From Sphingomonas psychrotolerans (GTDB lineage: Bacteria; Pseudomonadota; Alphaproteobacteria; Sphingomonadales; Sphingomonadaceae): a stretch of 64,000 bases of DNA. Every line of letters begins with the position of its first letter. The stretch's first letter is position 1. This document shows, in pieces, positions 7,917-16,587 of this stretch. The position numbers and the translations under genes were made by a program. The notes beneath the pieces are model-generated. The model saw only the letters and a program-made list of their open reading frames with translations, was not told where the DNA came from and ran no database searches. Location: contig NZ_CP024923.1 in the NCBI RefSeq assembly GCF_002796605.1, positions 4,223,501 through 4,287,500 on the forward strand, given 5' to 3'.

Positions 7917-8507
7917 TCAGAACCGCACGCCGACGCCGCCCACCACCTGGTGACGCTTGGCATCGATGCCGGCGCTGTCCGAATCGTACTTAGAATAGCG
8001 GTACTCGCCCTTCAGATAGACCTTGTCGTTGAGCTTGACCTCGGCGCCCGCACCGACGCGCCAGCCGCCGACATTGTCATGATCCTCGATGTCGCTGGTG
8101 GTCGAGGTGTAATGCGTGTTGAACCGCGCATTGGTGTAGCCGCCCTTGGCATAGATCAGCGCGCGCTCGCCCACGACGAAGCCGGCGCGGCCGCCGACAT
8201 AGAGATCGCGCCCCGCCGAAGCTTTCAGCCGGTCGCCCGCGACGAGCACGCCGTTCGCGGTGTCCTTGGTGGTGGCGCCGGTGATTTCGCCTTCCACGCC
8301 GAACACGGCTTTGCCAGCCTGATAGTCATAGCCGATCTGGCCGCCATAAACGACGCCGTCGCGCGATCCGTTGCTGAGCGAATCGTCGCCGACATGGTCC
8401 CAGCCGACGATCGATTCGGCGCGCGGGCCGGAGAAGGTCGCGTCCTGCGCGAAGGCCGGGGTTGCCGCGGCGGATGCCACGAGTGCGGCGAGGATGAGCT
8501 TACGCAT
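7917..8507 (-). CDS. outer-membrane beta-barrel protein, paralogue
   Basis: A 196-aa outer-membrane barrel with signal peptide MRKLILAALVASAAATPAFA and C-terminus VVGGVGVRF. Strand motifs GQIGYDYQAGKAVFGVEGE, YAKGGYTNARFN and KGEYRYSKYDSD match the neighbour at 7079-7744, and the order of motifs is the same, so this is a tandem duplication that has diverged, mainly by shorter loops. The start at 8507 is fixed by the signal peptide. The gap between the two genes is 172 bases and holds a palindrome, so they may be transcribed separately. Confidence 0.9.
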   Translation of the reverse strand: MRKLILAALVASAAATPAFAQDATFSGPRAESIVGWDHVGDDSLSNGSRDGVVYGGQIGYDYQAGKAVFGVEGEITGATTKDTANGVLVAGDRLKASAGRDLYVGGRAGFVVGERALIYAKGGYTNARFNTHYTSTTSDIEDHDNVGGWRVGAGAEVKLNDKVYLKGEYRYSKYDSDSAGIDAKRHQVVGGVGVRF

Positions 8508-8653
8508 ATGAATACTCCCGATACTGATACAAAGCCCGTCTCCGAGCTGGTGTGCTGATGCGGTAAGGCACCTGTTTGTTGCCTGAACGAAACGAGGCAA
8601 AATCATGGCTGACGAAAATCGGCCATTGCCTTCGGCGGCGGGAGACGCTGAGG

Positions 8654-9328
8654 ATGACGGCCATGCCAGCCAGCAACCGCCCCCTCAGCAATAGAATGGG
8701 CCGCGATTTCATCGCCCGTCACGGCGAGACCGTGTTCAACATCGCCGCCCGGATGCAGGGCGATCACCCGCACACCCCGCTCACGCGCGCTGGCTTCGCG
8801 CAGGCCGATGCGATGGGCGCGGCTTTGCGCGCATTGCTCGGGGCGAAGCCGAAGCTGACTTTGTGGTCGTCGAGCGCGGGCAGGGCGCTCCAGACGCTGG
8901 CGATCATCGCCGAGCATCTCGAGCTCGACTGGCACCAGACGAAAACCGACGATCGCCTGATTGAGATCGGCATGGGCGCGTGGAGCGGGCGCTATTATGC
9001 CGATCTGCAGAAGGAGGTCGGCACCTTCCTCGATCTCGAGCACGGGCTCTACACGCGCCCTCCCGAGGGCGGCGAATGGTATGATTCTATCGCCGTGCGG
9101 GTATCGGGCTGGCTCGCCGATACCGATCAGGATCCTGGCGACCGGCTGGTGATCATGCACGGCATGTCGAGCCGGATTCTGCGCGGGGTGATGACCGGCG
9201 CACATGTGATGCCGCAATTCGGCGCGTCGGTGGCGCCCGATCTGCCGCAGGGATCGATCGTGCGGATCGAGCACGGGGTCGAGCAAATCGTCCATCTCGG
9301 CACCGGTCGCGGCGCCGCGCCGGCATGA
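8654..9328 (+). CDS. histidine phosphatase family protein
   Basis: Phosphatase or mutase of the phosphoglycerate mutase-like fold. The catalytic RHG motif is present in FIARHGETVFN; the second half has VIMHGMSSRILRG, carrying the second conserved His, and the middle has LIEIGMGAWSGRYY, matching the catalytic Glu region. The ATG at 8654 has a GGAG nine bases ahead and gives 224 aa. ATG 8696 (MGRDFIARHG) would start nearer the conserved domain and is a good alternative. Its stop overlaps the next start by four bases (ATGA). The substrate is unknown. Confidence 0.88.
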   Translation: MTAMPASNRPLSNRMGRDFIARHGETVFNIAARMQGDHPHTPLTRAGFAQADAMGAALRALLGAKPKLTLWSSSAGRALQTLAIIAEHLELDWHQTKTDDRLIEIGMGAWSGRYYADLQKEVGTFLDLEHGLYTRPPEGGEWYDSIAVRVSGWLADTDQDPGDRLVIMHGMSSRILRGVMTGAHVMPQFGASVAPDLPQGSIVRIEHGVEQIVHLGTGRGAAPA

Positions 9329-9783
9329 TCGCGCTCGCGTTGCTCCTCCTGGTGCCGCCGCGCGACGCGCTCGGCACCTATGGCAGCTGGGGGGCGTTCC
9401 GCGATCCCTCGCCGCTGCGTTGCTTCGCGATCGCCAGGCCGGTGATGCGCGTGCGCAACGGCCAGCCCTTCGCCAGCATCGCGACATGGCCGGGGCAGGG
9501 CCTGCGCAACCAGCTCCACATCCGCCTCAGCCGTCAGCGCGCGCCCAATGCGCGCGTGACGCTGGCGATCGGCGAGCGGCGGTTCGAACTGCGTGCCGGC
9601 GACGCCGACGCCTGGGCGCCCGACGCCCGCACCGACGCCGCAATCGTCGCAGCGATCCGCGACGGCCGCAGCATGAGCGTGGAGACGATCGCGATCAACG
9701 GCGCCGCTTTCGCCGACACCTATGGCCTCAAGGGCGCCGCGACTGCGATCGACGCGGCGGCATTGGGGTGCGCGGGGCGGTAA
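9325..9783 (+). CDS. hypothetical exported protein, 152 aa
   Basis: Translationally coupled to the phosphatase by an ATGA overlap. The first 16 residues form a hydrophobic leader (MIALALLLLVPPRDALG). The rest contains YGSWGAFRDPSPLRCFAIA, RNQLHIRLSRQ, TLAIGERRFELRAG and DTYGLKGAATAID, a pattern reminiscent of invasion-associated locus B (IalB)-like periplasmic proteins, though I am not sure. Two Cys remain in the mature part. Its 3' end overlaps the convergent LysR gene by 56 bases, so the C-terminus of one of the two may be longer than functionally needed. Confidence 0.7.
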   Translation: MIALALLLLVPPRDALGTYGSWGAFRDPSPLRCFAIARPVMRVRNGQPFASIATWPGQGLRNQLHIRLSRQRAPNARVTLAIGERRFELRAGDADAWAPDARTDAAIVAAIRDGRSMSVETIAINGAAFADTYGLKGAATAIDAAALGCAGR

Positions 9784-10699
9784 CATCGCCTTCTCCGGAT
9801 GGGAGAGGGCGAAGATACCTCCTGAGTCCCGTCACCAGCGCATCGAACACCGCACGCACCCGGGCGACTCCGCGCAGATCCTCGTGGCAGACCACCCACG
9901 TCTCGAGATCGAAGCCAAAGGCGTCGGGCACCAGCCGCACCAGCCCTTCCCGAGCAGCCAGCGGCACCTGACAGACTCCAATGCCGAGCCCCGCGCGGAT
10001 CGCGGCGAGCTGGGCAAGGTCATGATCGCTGCGGAAGGCGAAATCGTCGCGGCGGATCGGCAGCCCGCCGGCCTGCAGCGCGCGCAACACCGGCGTGTCG
10101 TGCTCGACTCCGATCAGTACATGCCCGCGCACCTCCGCCAGCGATCGCGGCGTGCCGCGCGCCGCGAGATAGTCTGCCGTCGCGTGCAGCCCCAGCGGAA
10201 TCGCGCCTATGCGCTGGGCCACCAGCGCCTCCTGCTGCGGCGCGACCATCCGCACCGCCACATCGGCCTCGCGGCGGAGCACGTCCTCGTTGCGATTGCT
10301 CGGGCTGAGTTCGATCACCAGCTCCGGGTGCTTCCGCGACAGAGTGGCGAGAATCGGCGGCAGCACTTCGATCGCCACTACATCGCTGGCGGTGATCCGC
10401 ACGCGCCCGGCGATTTCGCCCGCTTCCGCCGATGCCGAGCGCACGAACGCCTCCGCCGCCAGTGCCATCGCGCGGACATGCCCGGCGAGCGCCTCGGCCC
10501 GCGCGGTCGGCAGCAGTCCGCTCGGGCTGCGCGTGAACAGCGGCGTGCCGATTTCGACCTCGAGCTCCTCGATCCGCCGCCGCACGGTCGGCTGCGCCAC
10601 CCCGATCCGTCGCGCCGCCGCCGACAGGCTGCCCTCGCTAATCACCGCGAGGAACGCCCGCTGCCGTTCCCAATCGATCCCAATGTCGAGGGCGCTCAT
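9728..10699 (-). CDS. LysR family transcriptional regulator
   Basis: DNA-binding regulator of 323 aa. The winged HTH lies near residues 8-70, with FLAVISEGSLSAAARRIG, QPTVRRRIEELE and LFTRSPSGLLPTARA, all standard LysR signatures. The C-terminal effector-binding domain follows (GRVRITASDVVAIEVLPPIL, LGIGVCQVPLAA). The start at 10699 is set by the family N-terminus. It is transcribed divergently from the SDR gene at 10791, so that gene is its likely target. The last ~25 residues (arginine/proline-rich, after TGLRRYL) read through intergenic sequence and overlap the opposite gene, so they may be a dispensable tail. Confidence 0.9.
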   Translation of the reverse strand: MSALDIGIDWERQRAFLAVISEGSLSAAARRIGVAQPTVRRRIEELEVEIGTPLFTRSPSGLLPTARAEALAGHVRAMALAAEAFVRSASAEAGEIAGRVRITASDVVAIEVLPPILATLSRKHPELVIELSPSNRNEDVLRREADVAVRMVAPQQEALVAQRIGAIPLGLHATADYLAARGTPRSLAEVRGHVLIGVEHDTPVLRALQAGGLPIRRDDFAFRSDHDLAQLAAIRAGLGIGVCQVPLAAREGLVRLVPDAFGFDLETWVVCHEDLRGVARVRAVFDALVTGLRRYLRPLPSGEGDVTAPRTPMPPRRSQSRRP

Positions 10700-10740
10700 C
10701 AATTTTGTATAGGCGAGCTGTGCATGCACGACAATTTTAT
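10700..10740. promoter_or_regulatory. candidate LysR operator region between divergent genes
   Basis: The 91-base gap between the LysR gene and its divergent neighbour is AT-rich. It has a direct repeat CAATTTT at 10700 and 10732, 32 bases apart (about three helical turns), flanking a perfect 10-bp palindrome GTGCATGCAC at 10720-10729. LysR proteins usually bind such dyads between divergent genes. No experimental consensus is known to me for this regulator. Confidence 0.45.
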
Positions 10741-10790
10741 TTGAGCTGCCTCGCGCGCATCTCCTGCTCATGATCAACGGGAGAAGCGAA

Positions 10791-11723
10791 ATGACGAAGA
10801 CTGCTTTGGTGCTCGGTGCGACCGGCGGGGTGGGCGGCGAGACGGCGCGGGCGCTGCTCCGCCACGGCTGGGACGTGCGCGGCCTGGTGCGCTCGCTGCG
10901 GCCCACGCTCGATCCCGACATCAGGTGGATCGAGGGTGATGCGCTGGATTCCGCGGCGGTACTGCGCGCGGCAGAGGGGGTTTCGGCGATCGTTCATGCA
11001 GTGAATCCGCCGGGCTATCGCGGCTGGCCCGAGCAGGTGCCCGCGATGCTCGCCAACAGCATCGCCGCGGCGCGGGCCAATGACGCGCGCCTGGCACTGC
11101 CGGGGACTATCTACAATTACGATCCGGCCGCGACGCAGCTCGCCCGCGTGGATTCGCCGCAGCAGCCGCGGACACGCAAGGGCAGGATCCGCATGGAAAT
11201 GGAGCGCAGCCTCGCGACTTCGGGAGGCCGGACCTTGATCCTGCGCGCCGGTGATTTCTACGGACCCCGCCCGGGCAATAGCTGGCTCTCGCAGGGAATG
11301 GTCAAACCGGGGACGGCGCGTGCGATCCTCTATCCGGGTGCGAAGGGGGTCGGCCATGCATGGGCCTATCTGCCTGATGTCGGCGAGACTTTTGCTCGGC
11401 TGCTGGGCCGCGAGCGCGAAATGGCGCAGAGCGCGCGCTATCATTTCGCCGGGCATTGGGACGCGGACGGCACGCGCTTCGTCGACGCGATTCGCGAGGC
11501 GCTGGGCAGGCGGCTGCCCGTCCGGGGCATGCCATGGTGGGCACTGCCGCTGATAGCGCCGTTCAACCCGACGATGCGCGAGATGATCGAGATGCGGGCC
11601 TATTGGCGCCACCCGGTCCAGCTCGACAATCGTGACCTGGTGGAATTGCTCGGCGAGGAGCCGCATACGCCGCTCCCCGAATCCCTTGTGGCGACTTTCG
11701 CCGCGCTGGGGATTGCGGCCTGA
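10791..11723 (+). CDS. NAD(P)-dependent epimerase/dehydratase-like SDR protein
   Basis: Extended short-chain dehydrogenase of 310 aa. The dinucleotide-binding motif [11 protein letters not shown] sits at residues 9-19, followed by D-rich strands and [21 protein letters not shown] is typical of NmrA/epimerase-like members. The canonical YxxxK is not obvious (the region has [10 protein letters not shown]), so catalytic activity is uncertain. GGAG precedes the ATG at 10791 by seven bases. Divergent from the LysR gene, which probably controls it. Confidence 0.85.
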   Translation: MTKTALVLGATGGVGGETARALLRHGWDVRGLVRSLRPTLDPDIRWIEGDALDSAAVLRAAEGVSAIVHAVNPPGYRGWPEQVPAMLANSIAAARANDARLALPGTIYNYDPAATQLARVDSPQQPRTRKGRIRMEMERSLATSGGRTLILRAGDFYGPRPGNSWLSQGMVKPGTARAILYPGAKGVGHAWAYLPDVGETFARLLGREREMAQSARYHFAGHWDADGTRFVDAIREALGRRLPVRGMPWWALPLIAPFNPTMREMIEMRAYWRHPVQLDNRDLVELLGEEPHTPLPESLVATFAALGIAA

Positions 11724-11767
11724 CGCCGTCAGGCCGGGGCGGCGACCGCACCGCCGCCCGCAAGACC

Positions 11768-12181
11768 TCAGCGTTGGGCCGGTGCGGCCGCGCCAGCCGC
11801 GGGTGCCTGTTTGGCAGCTGCGTCCTGGATGCGCTTGTTGAGCACCGGATCGCCCTGCATCGTCTGGGCGATCTCATTGAAGCGCGCGGCGGTGAGGCCG
11901 GTCGCGGTGATCGCCTCGACCGATTTGGCGTTCTTGTCGGGTTCGGCGACCGCCGCATCCTGACGGATCTTGCCGACTGCCAGCGCCGCAGTGGCGAACT
12001 GGTTGACTTCCGCCTCGGTGACGGTGGCGGTGGCGGCAGTGCCGGCACCCGAAGTGCCGGTCGCCGGCGCCGCTTCGGTGGTAGTCGGCGGTGCCGGGCT
12101 GGTCTGGGTAGTCTGGGCGAAGGCCGACGGTGCGGCGAGGACCGCCGCAGCGGCGATCAGCGTGGAATTGCGAAACTTCAT
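11768..12181 (-). CDS. DUF4168 domain-containing exported protein
   Basis: A 137-aa protein with a clear signal peptide ([20 protein letters not shown], cleaved after AFA). A Thr/Pro/Ala-rich low-complexity linker covers residues 23-52. The DUF4168 region follows: [18 protein letters not shown] and [22 protein letters not shown], with the hallmark MQ-DP--N-RI. The role of the family is unknown; it is periplasmic or extracellular. It stands alone, divergent from rlmN. Confidence 0.85.
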   Translation of the reverse strand: MKFRNSTLIAAAAVLAAPSAFAQTTQTSPAPPTTTEAAPATGTSGAGTAATATVTEAEVNQFATAALAVGKIRQDAAVAEPDKNAKSVEAITATGLTAARFNEIAQTMQGDPVLNKRIQDAAAKQAPAAGAAAPAQR

Positions 12182-12349
12182 GTGTCACTCCGGTTGTGGG
12201 TGCCCCTGTTGAACGCAAGCTGGTCAGTCGGGGTCCCGGGTGGCAACCCGTTCCGCGATGCGGCGTTCGATTCGCGGGACAAGGGCACCGACGGGGCCGG
12301 TTCGCATCGCTTCCGCGCGGGTGTGGAAAAGCGGCGCGAAATCGCCTAC

Positions 12350-13567
12350 ATGGCGCGCATGCATACAGAGTCGGCCGCCCTCATGCCCATTCCGGGGCAC
12401 ATCGATCCCGTGCCGGTCCCGCGGGAATTCAAGCCGCGCGCCGATGGCCGCATCGATTTGCTCGGGCTGTCGAAGCTCGATCTGCGCATGGCGCTGGAGA
12501 CCGCGCAGCTCGAGCCGAAACAGGCGAAGCTCCGCGCCAAGCAGATCTTCCACTGGATGTACAATCGCGGCGTCACCGAATTCGCGCTGATGAGCGACAT
12601 CTCCAAGGTCATGCAGCCGTGGCTCGAGCAGCGCTTCGTGATCAGCCGCCCCGAGGTGGTCGAGGCGCAGGTCTCGACCGACGGCACCCGCAAATGGCTG
12701 CTCCGCTCGGACGACGGCCAGGATTACGAGATGGTCTTCATCCCCGATGCCGACCGGGGTACCCTATGCGTCTCGAGCCAGGTCGGCTGCACGCTCAATT
12801 GCCGCTTTTGCCACACCGGCACGATGCGGCTGGTGCGCAACCTGCTTCCGGGCGAGATCGTCGGGCAGGTGATGCTCGCGCGCGACGCGCTCGGTGAATG
12901 GCCGAGCCAGCCCGAGGGGCGGATGCTCACCAACATCGTGATGATGGGCATGGGCGAGCCGCTCTACAATTTCGACAATGTCCGCGATGCGCTCAAGCTG
13001 GTGATGGACGGCGACGGCCTCGCGCTGTCGAAGCGGCGGATCACGCTCAGCACTTCGGGCGTCGTCCCGATGATGGCGCGCGCGGGCGAGGAGATCGGCG
13101 TCAACCTCGCAGTCTCGCTCCACGCGGTGACCAAGGAAGTCCGCGACGAGATCGTGCCGATCAACCGCAAATACGGGATCGAGGAGCTGCTCCAGGCGTG
13201 CGCCGATTATCCCGGCGCGAACAACGCTCGCCGCATCACCTTCGAATATGTCATGCTCCGCGACAAGAACGACAGCGACGAGGAGGCGCACGAGCTCGTC
13301 CGGCTGATCAAGAAGTACAAGCTTCCCGCCAAGGTGAACCTCATCCCGTTCAACCCGTGGCCGGGCGCGCCCTACGAATGTTCGACGCCCGAGCGGATCC
13401 GTGCTTTCTCGACGATCATCTTCGAGGCGGGCTATTCGGCCCCGATACGCACCCCGCGCGGCCGCGACATCGACGCCGCCTGCGGCCAGCTCAAGACCGC
13501 GTCGGAGAAAAAGAGCCGCGCCGAACTCGACCGGCTCGCCGAGGAAAAGCAGGCGGCGCTGGGCTAA
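12350..13567 (+). CDS. rlmN: dual-specificity 23S rRNA/tRNA adenine C2-methyltransferase RlmN
   Basis: Radical-SAM enzyme that methylates C2 of A2503 in 23S rRNA and A37 in some tRNAs. The 4Fe-4S motif [11 protein letters not shown] (CxxxCxxC) is intact. [12 protein letters not shown] and [10 protein letters not shown] are the SAM-binding signatures. The conserved Cys of the catalytic pair appear in YECSTPERI and DIDAACGQL. At 405 aa it is slightly longer than E. coli RlmN because of an N-terminal leader; starts at 12359 or 12383 ([10 protein letters not shown]) are also possible. Its stop overlaps the stop of the convergent methyltransferase by three to four bases. Confidence 0.96.
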   Translation: MARMHTESAALMPIPGHIDPVPVPREFKPRADGRIDLLGLSKLDLRMALETAQLEPKQAKLRAKQIFHWMYNRGVTEFALMSDISKVMQPWLEQRFVISRPEVVEAQVSTDGTRKWLLRSDDGQDYEMVFIPDADRGTLCVSSQVGCTLNCRFCHTGTMRLVRNLLPGEIVGQVMLARDALGEWPSQPEGRMLTNIVMMGMGEPLYNFDNVRDALKLVMDGDGLALSKRRITLSTSGVVPMMARAGEEIGVNLAVSLHAVTKEVRDEIVPINRKYGIEELLQACADYPGANNARRITFEYVMLRDKNDSDEEAHELVRLIKKYKLPAKVNLIPFNPWPGAPYECSTPERIRAFSTIIFEAGYSAPIRTPRGRDIDAACGQLKTASEKKSRAELDRLAEEKQAALG

Positions 13568-14172
13568 TCGCGCGCGTCCTTCGTCAGGACGAGCCAGGTC
13601 CAGCGGACTCCCTTCGCGCGGCTTTCGGGGTGCACCGACCCGGCCTCGGCCCGGTGGACCAAATCGAGGCCCGCTGCGCCCGCAAGGTCGATCGTCTCTT
13701 CCGGCGGCGCGGGAAAGGTGCCGCGGCCGGGGGCAGGGTCGTGGCGAAGCGATAGAATCAGCCGGCCGCCCGGCGCCGTGACCTGCGCGAGGCTCGGCAT
13801 TGCACAGGCGCGGCCGGGCGTGTCGAGATGGTGCCATACGGCGCACAGCATCACCAGATCGAACGGCCCGTGCGACTGAAGCCTGGCAAGCTCGGGAAGC
13901 TGGTCATCGAGCCATCCGATCCTGTCGCCGTGGAGCGCACTGCCTGCCTCGCGGAATTCGCGCACCGGCTCGACCGCCAGGACGCGGTGGCCCTGCCCGG
14001 CGAACCACGCCGCGTCGCGGCCCGTGCCCGCGCCGATATCGGCGATCCGGGCGGGCTCGCGCGGCAGAAAGTCGCGCACAGGCGCATAGATCCGTGCCGA
14101 CGAAAGTTCGTCGTAACCGGCGATCAGCGCCGGAGTCGCCGCTGCAGCATAGTCGGCCAGCACCTCGTCCAT
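13564..14172 (-). CDS. class I SAM-dependent methyltransferase
   Basis: A 202-aa methyltransferase with motif I as [19 protein letters not shown] and the acidic end of strand 2 in [10 protein letters not shown]. Post-motif IV has [14 protein letters not shown]. The ATG at 14172 follows GAGGGGG at a workable spacing; an upstream ATG (14208) lacks one. No substrate domain is recognisable. It converges on rlmN with overlapping stop codons, so it is not in that operon. Confidence 0.85.
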   Translation of the reverse strand: MDEVLADYAAAATPALIAGYDELSSARIYAPVRDFLPREPARIADIGAGTGRDAAWFAGQGHRVLAVEPVREFREAGSALHGDRIGWLDDQLPELARLQSHGPFDLVMLCAVWHHLDTPGRACAMPSLAQVTAPGGRLILSLRHDPAPGRGTFPAPPEETIDLAGAAGLDLVHRAEAGSVHPESRAKGVRWTWLVLTKDARD

Positions 14173-14243
14173 CGCGTGCCCCCTCAGTCGAAATTCCTCG
14201 CGCGACATTGAGCGTCTCGCGCTTTCCGGCATAGGGCGTTTCG

Positions 14244-15002
14244 ATGAGCACCTCCAATCTTCTGCTCGCCGCTGCAGCGGGTCTCGTCGGCGGTGCAATG
14301 AACGCGCTCGCCGGAGGCGGCACTTTCGCGACCTTGCCCGCGCTCATCGCGCTGGGCCTCCCCGCCAACATCGCCAATGCCACTTCCAATGTCGCCTTGC
14401 TTCCCGGCGCGGGGACCAGCGCCTGGGCGTATCGCGACGAGCTTGGCCCGGTCGCCGGCATGTCGGTCAGGCTGCTCGCCGCGATCACCTTTGCGTTCGG
14501 GCTGGTCGGCAGCCTGCTGCTCGTCCTCACCCCTAGCGAGACCTTCGACATACTCATCCCATGGCTGCTGCTGTTCGCCTTCGCGGTGATGGTGTTCGGC
14601 AAGCGCGCGGCGGACTGGCTGCATGCGCGCGTCACGATCGGGCGGCGGACCTTGCTGATCACCCAGGCGTTCCTCGGCATCTATGGCGGCTATTTCGGCG
14701 GCGGCGTCGGGCTGATCACCACGGCTGTCTACGGGCTCCTCGCCAATATCCGCCCGCGCGAGTTGTTCGCGATCCGGACCTTGATGCTCGCCGTTGCGAA
14801 CTTCGCGGCGGCGTTCATCTTTATCGGCTTCGCGATGGTGTGGTGGTGGGCGTGCCTGCCGATGCTGCTCGGGTCGATCTTGGGCGGCTGGCTAGGCGCA
14901 GTGATCGGCAAGCGGCTGTCGCCCGGCATGGTGCGGGTGTGGACATTGCTGGTCACCGGGGCCACGACGCTCGTCTTCTTCGTGCGCGCCTACGGCGGAT
15001 AG
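14244..15002 (+). CDS. sulfite exporter TauE/SafE (TSUP) family permease
   Basis: Polytopic inner-membrane permease, 252 aa, about eight helices. The N-terminal GGAMNALAGGGTFATLPALI and the second-half repeat FLGIYGGYFGGGVGLITTAVY are the paired TSUP signatures. Family members export sulfite, sulfoacetate or related organosulfur anions. It heads an apparent three-gene operon with a cytochrome b and a molybdopterin oxidoreductase of the sulfite-oxidase fold, which makes a sulfur-oxyanion role plausible but unproven. Confidence 0.88.
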   Translation: MSTSNLLLAAAAGLVGGAMNALAGGGTFATLPALIALGLPANIANATSNVALLPGAGTSAWAYRDELGPVAGMSVRLLAAITFAFGLVGSLLLVLTPSETFDILIPWLLLFAFAVMVFGKRAADWLHARVTIGRRTLLITQAFLGIYGGYFGGGVGLITTAVYGLLANIRPRELFAIRTLMLAVANFAAAFIFIGFAMVWWWACLPMLLGSILGGWLGAVIGKRLSPGMVRVWTLLVTGATTLVFFVRAYGG

Positions 15003-15005
15003 GCT

Positions 15006-15734
15006 ATGCCGGCAGCGATGGAGCCCATCCCCGAGCCCCGTATCGAGCGCCGCATGGTGTACCGACACCGGCTGTTCACGCGCATCTGGCATTGGGTCAA
15101 CGCGCTCGCGATCCTGATCCTGATCCCCAGCGGGCTGATGATCTTCAACGCGCATCCGCGGCTCTATTGGGGGCATTATGGCGCGAATTTCGATCCCGCC
15201 TGGCTCGAGCTGCCGCGCTTCCCCGGCTGGGCGACGATCCCGAGCCATTACAGCCTCGCCGGCGCGCGCCACTGGCATTTGTTCTTCGCTCTGGTGCTCG
15301 GCTTCGGGCTGCTCGCCTACATGATCGTCGGGCTGATCAACCGGCACATCCAGCGCGACCTGCGCATCCGCCGCGGCGATCTCGCGCCGCGCGCCTTGTG
15401 GAGTGATCTCAAGGCGCATCTCGCCTTGCGCTTTCACGATTCCGAAGACCCGCGCGCCTACAACATCTTCCAGAAGCTCAGTTATGCCGGGGTGGTCTTC
15501 GTGCTGATCCCGCTGCTGATCGCCTCGGGGCTCGCGCTCTCGCCCGGCATGTGGCCGTGGCTGGCGGATCTGTTTGGCGGCCGCCAGTCGGCGCGGTCAG
15601 TGCACTTCATCGCGATGGCGGGGATGACCTTGTTCGTGATCGTCCATCTCACGCTGGTCATCCTCGCCGGCCCGATCAACGAAGTCCGCGCGATGCTCAC
15701 CGGCTGGTGGCGCGCGCCCGAAGACCCTTCGTGA
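15006..15734 (+). CDS. cytochrome b/b6 domain membrane protein
   Basis: Di-heme cytochrome b of the b561/thiosulfate-reductase-type fold, 242 aa. RIWHWVNALAILILIPSG provides the first His and membrane helix, RHWHLFFALVLGFGLLAYM the second, and HFIAMAGMTLFVIVH two more candidate heme ligands. It starts three bases after the TauE stop, and its own stop is overlapped by the GTG of the next gene. By context it would pass electrons between the quinone pool and the molybdenum protein that follows. Confidence 0.88.
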   Translation: MPAAMEPIPEPRIERRMVYRHRLFTRIWHWVNALAILILIPSGLMIFNAHPRLYWGHYGANFDPAWLELPRFPGWATIPSHYSLAGARHWHLFFALVLGFGLLAYMIVGLINRHIQRDLRIRRGDLAPRALWSDLKAHLALRFHDSEDPRAYNIFQKLSYAGVVFVLIPLLIASGLALSPGMWPWLADLFGGRQSARSVHFIAMAGMTLFVIVHLTLVILAGPINEVRAMLTGWWRAPEDPS

Positions 15735-16462
15735 TCAGCCGCCGCACTCTTCTGATCGGCACCGGGGCATCGCTGCTTCCCGGCTGCGATTCGCTCACCG
15801 ACAGCCCGGCGCTGCTGAGCGCCGAGGAGGCCCATCTTTTCCTCCAGCGCTCGATCACCGGCCGCGCCGCGCTGGCGCGGCAATTTCGCCCCGATCAGCG
15901 CAGCCCGATCTTCCGGGTCAACGGCACCGCCAACCCGAACACGCCCGAATATAATGCGCTCGCGGCGAACCGCTTCGCCGACTGGCGGCTGCGCGTCGAC
16001 GGTCTTGTCGCGCGGCCGCTGAGCCTCAGCCTCGCGCAGATCCGGTCGCTGCCCCAGCGCGCGCAGATCACCCGCCACGATTGCGTCGAAGGGTGGAGCG
16101 CGATCGGCAAATGGCAGGGGCCGCGGCTCGAGACGGTGTTGCAGCTGGCCGGCATCCGCGACACCGCCCGCTACATCGTCTTCCACTGCGCGGATCGCTT
16201 CGGCGGCACGCCCTATTACGAATCGATCGATCTGGTCGACGCCTTCCACCCTCAGACGATTCTCGCCTGGGCGATGAACGACGCCCCCCTCAACGTCGGT
16301 CATGGCGCGCCGCTGCGCCTGCGGGTCGAGCGCCAGCTCGGCTACAAGCACGCGAAATACGTCATGCGGATCGAAGCGGTGGCGAGCCTCGCGGGGACCG
16401 GCGCAGGCAAGGGCGGCTATTGGGAGGATTCGAACGGCTATGAATGGTATGCCGGGATCTAG
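15731..16462 (+). CDS. molybdopterin-dependent oxidoreductase, Tat-exported (sulfite oxidase/MsrP fold)
   Basis: A 243-aa protein of the oxidoreductase molybdopterin-binding domain family. It begins with GTG overlapping the cytochrome stop (GTGA). The N-terminus ISRRTLLIGTGASLLPGC is a twin-arginine signal that ends in a lipobox-like LPGC, so it may be a periplasmic lipoprotein. The molybdenum-binding Cys is in HDCVEGWSAIGKW. Later HYGAPLRLRV-type sequence appears as GHGAPLRLRVERQLG. Relatives pair with a membrane cytochrome b (MsrPQ, YedYZ); here the cytochrome is a b561-type, and a TauE transporter is added. Substrate unknown. Confidence 0.88.
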   Translation: MISRRTLLIGTGASLLPGCDSLTDSPALLSAEEAHLFLQRSITGRAALARQFRPDQRSPIFRVNGTANPNTPEYNALAANRFADWRLRVDGLVARPLSLSLAQIRSLPQRAQITRHDCVEGWSAIGKWQGPRLETVLQLAGIRDTARYIVFHCADRFGGTPYYESIDLVDAFHPQTILAWAMNDAPLNVGHGAPLRLRVERQLGYKHAKYVMRIEAVASLAGTGAGKGGYWEDSNGYEWYAGI

Positions 16463-16467
16463 CTTTC

Positions 16468-16493
16468 CGTCATCCCGGCGAACGGGGATGACG
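16468..16493. terminator. palindrome downstream of the molybdenum operon
   Basis: An inverted repeat CGTCATCCC...GGGATGACG closes six bases after the oxidoreductase stop. It could terminate the operon, although no clear T-run follows. The same CGTCATCCCGGCGAA core recurs in the repeat at 26362-26442. Confidence 0.55.
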
Positions 16494-16587
16494 ATTCGCC
16501 ACATCCGCTTGCATTTTTCCGCATTGCAAAAAGTCGTTACGCACCTAATTTAGCAGGCCGGCGGGGGCTGTTGGTGCAGGACGGTCT

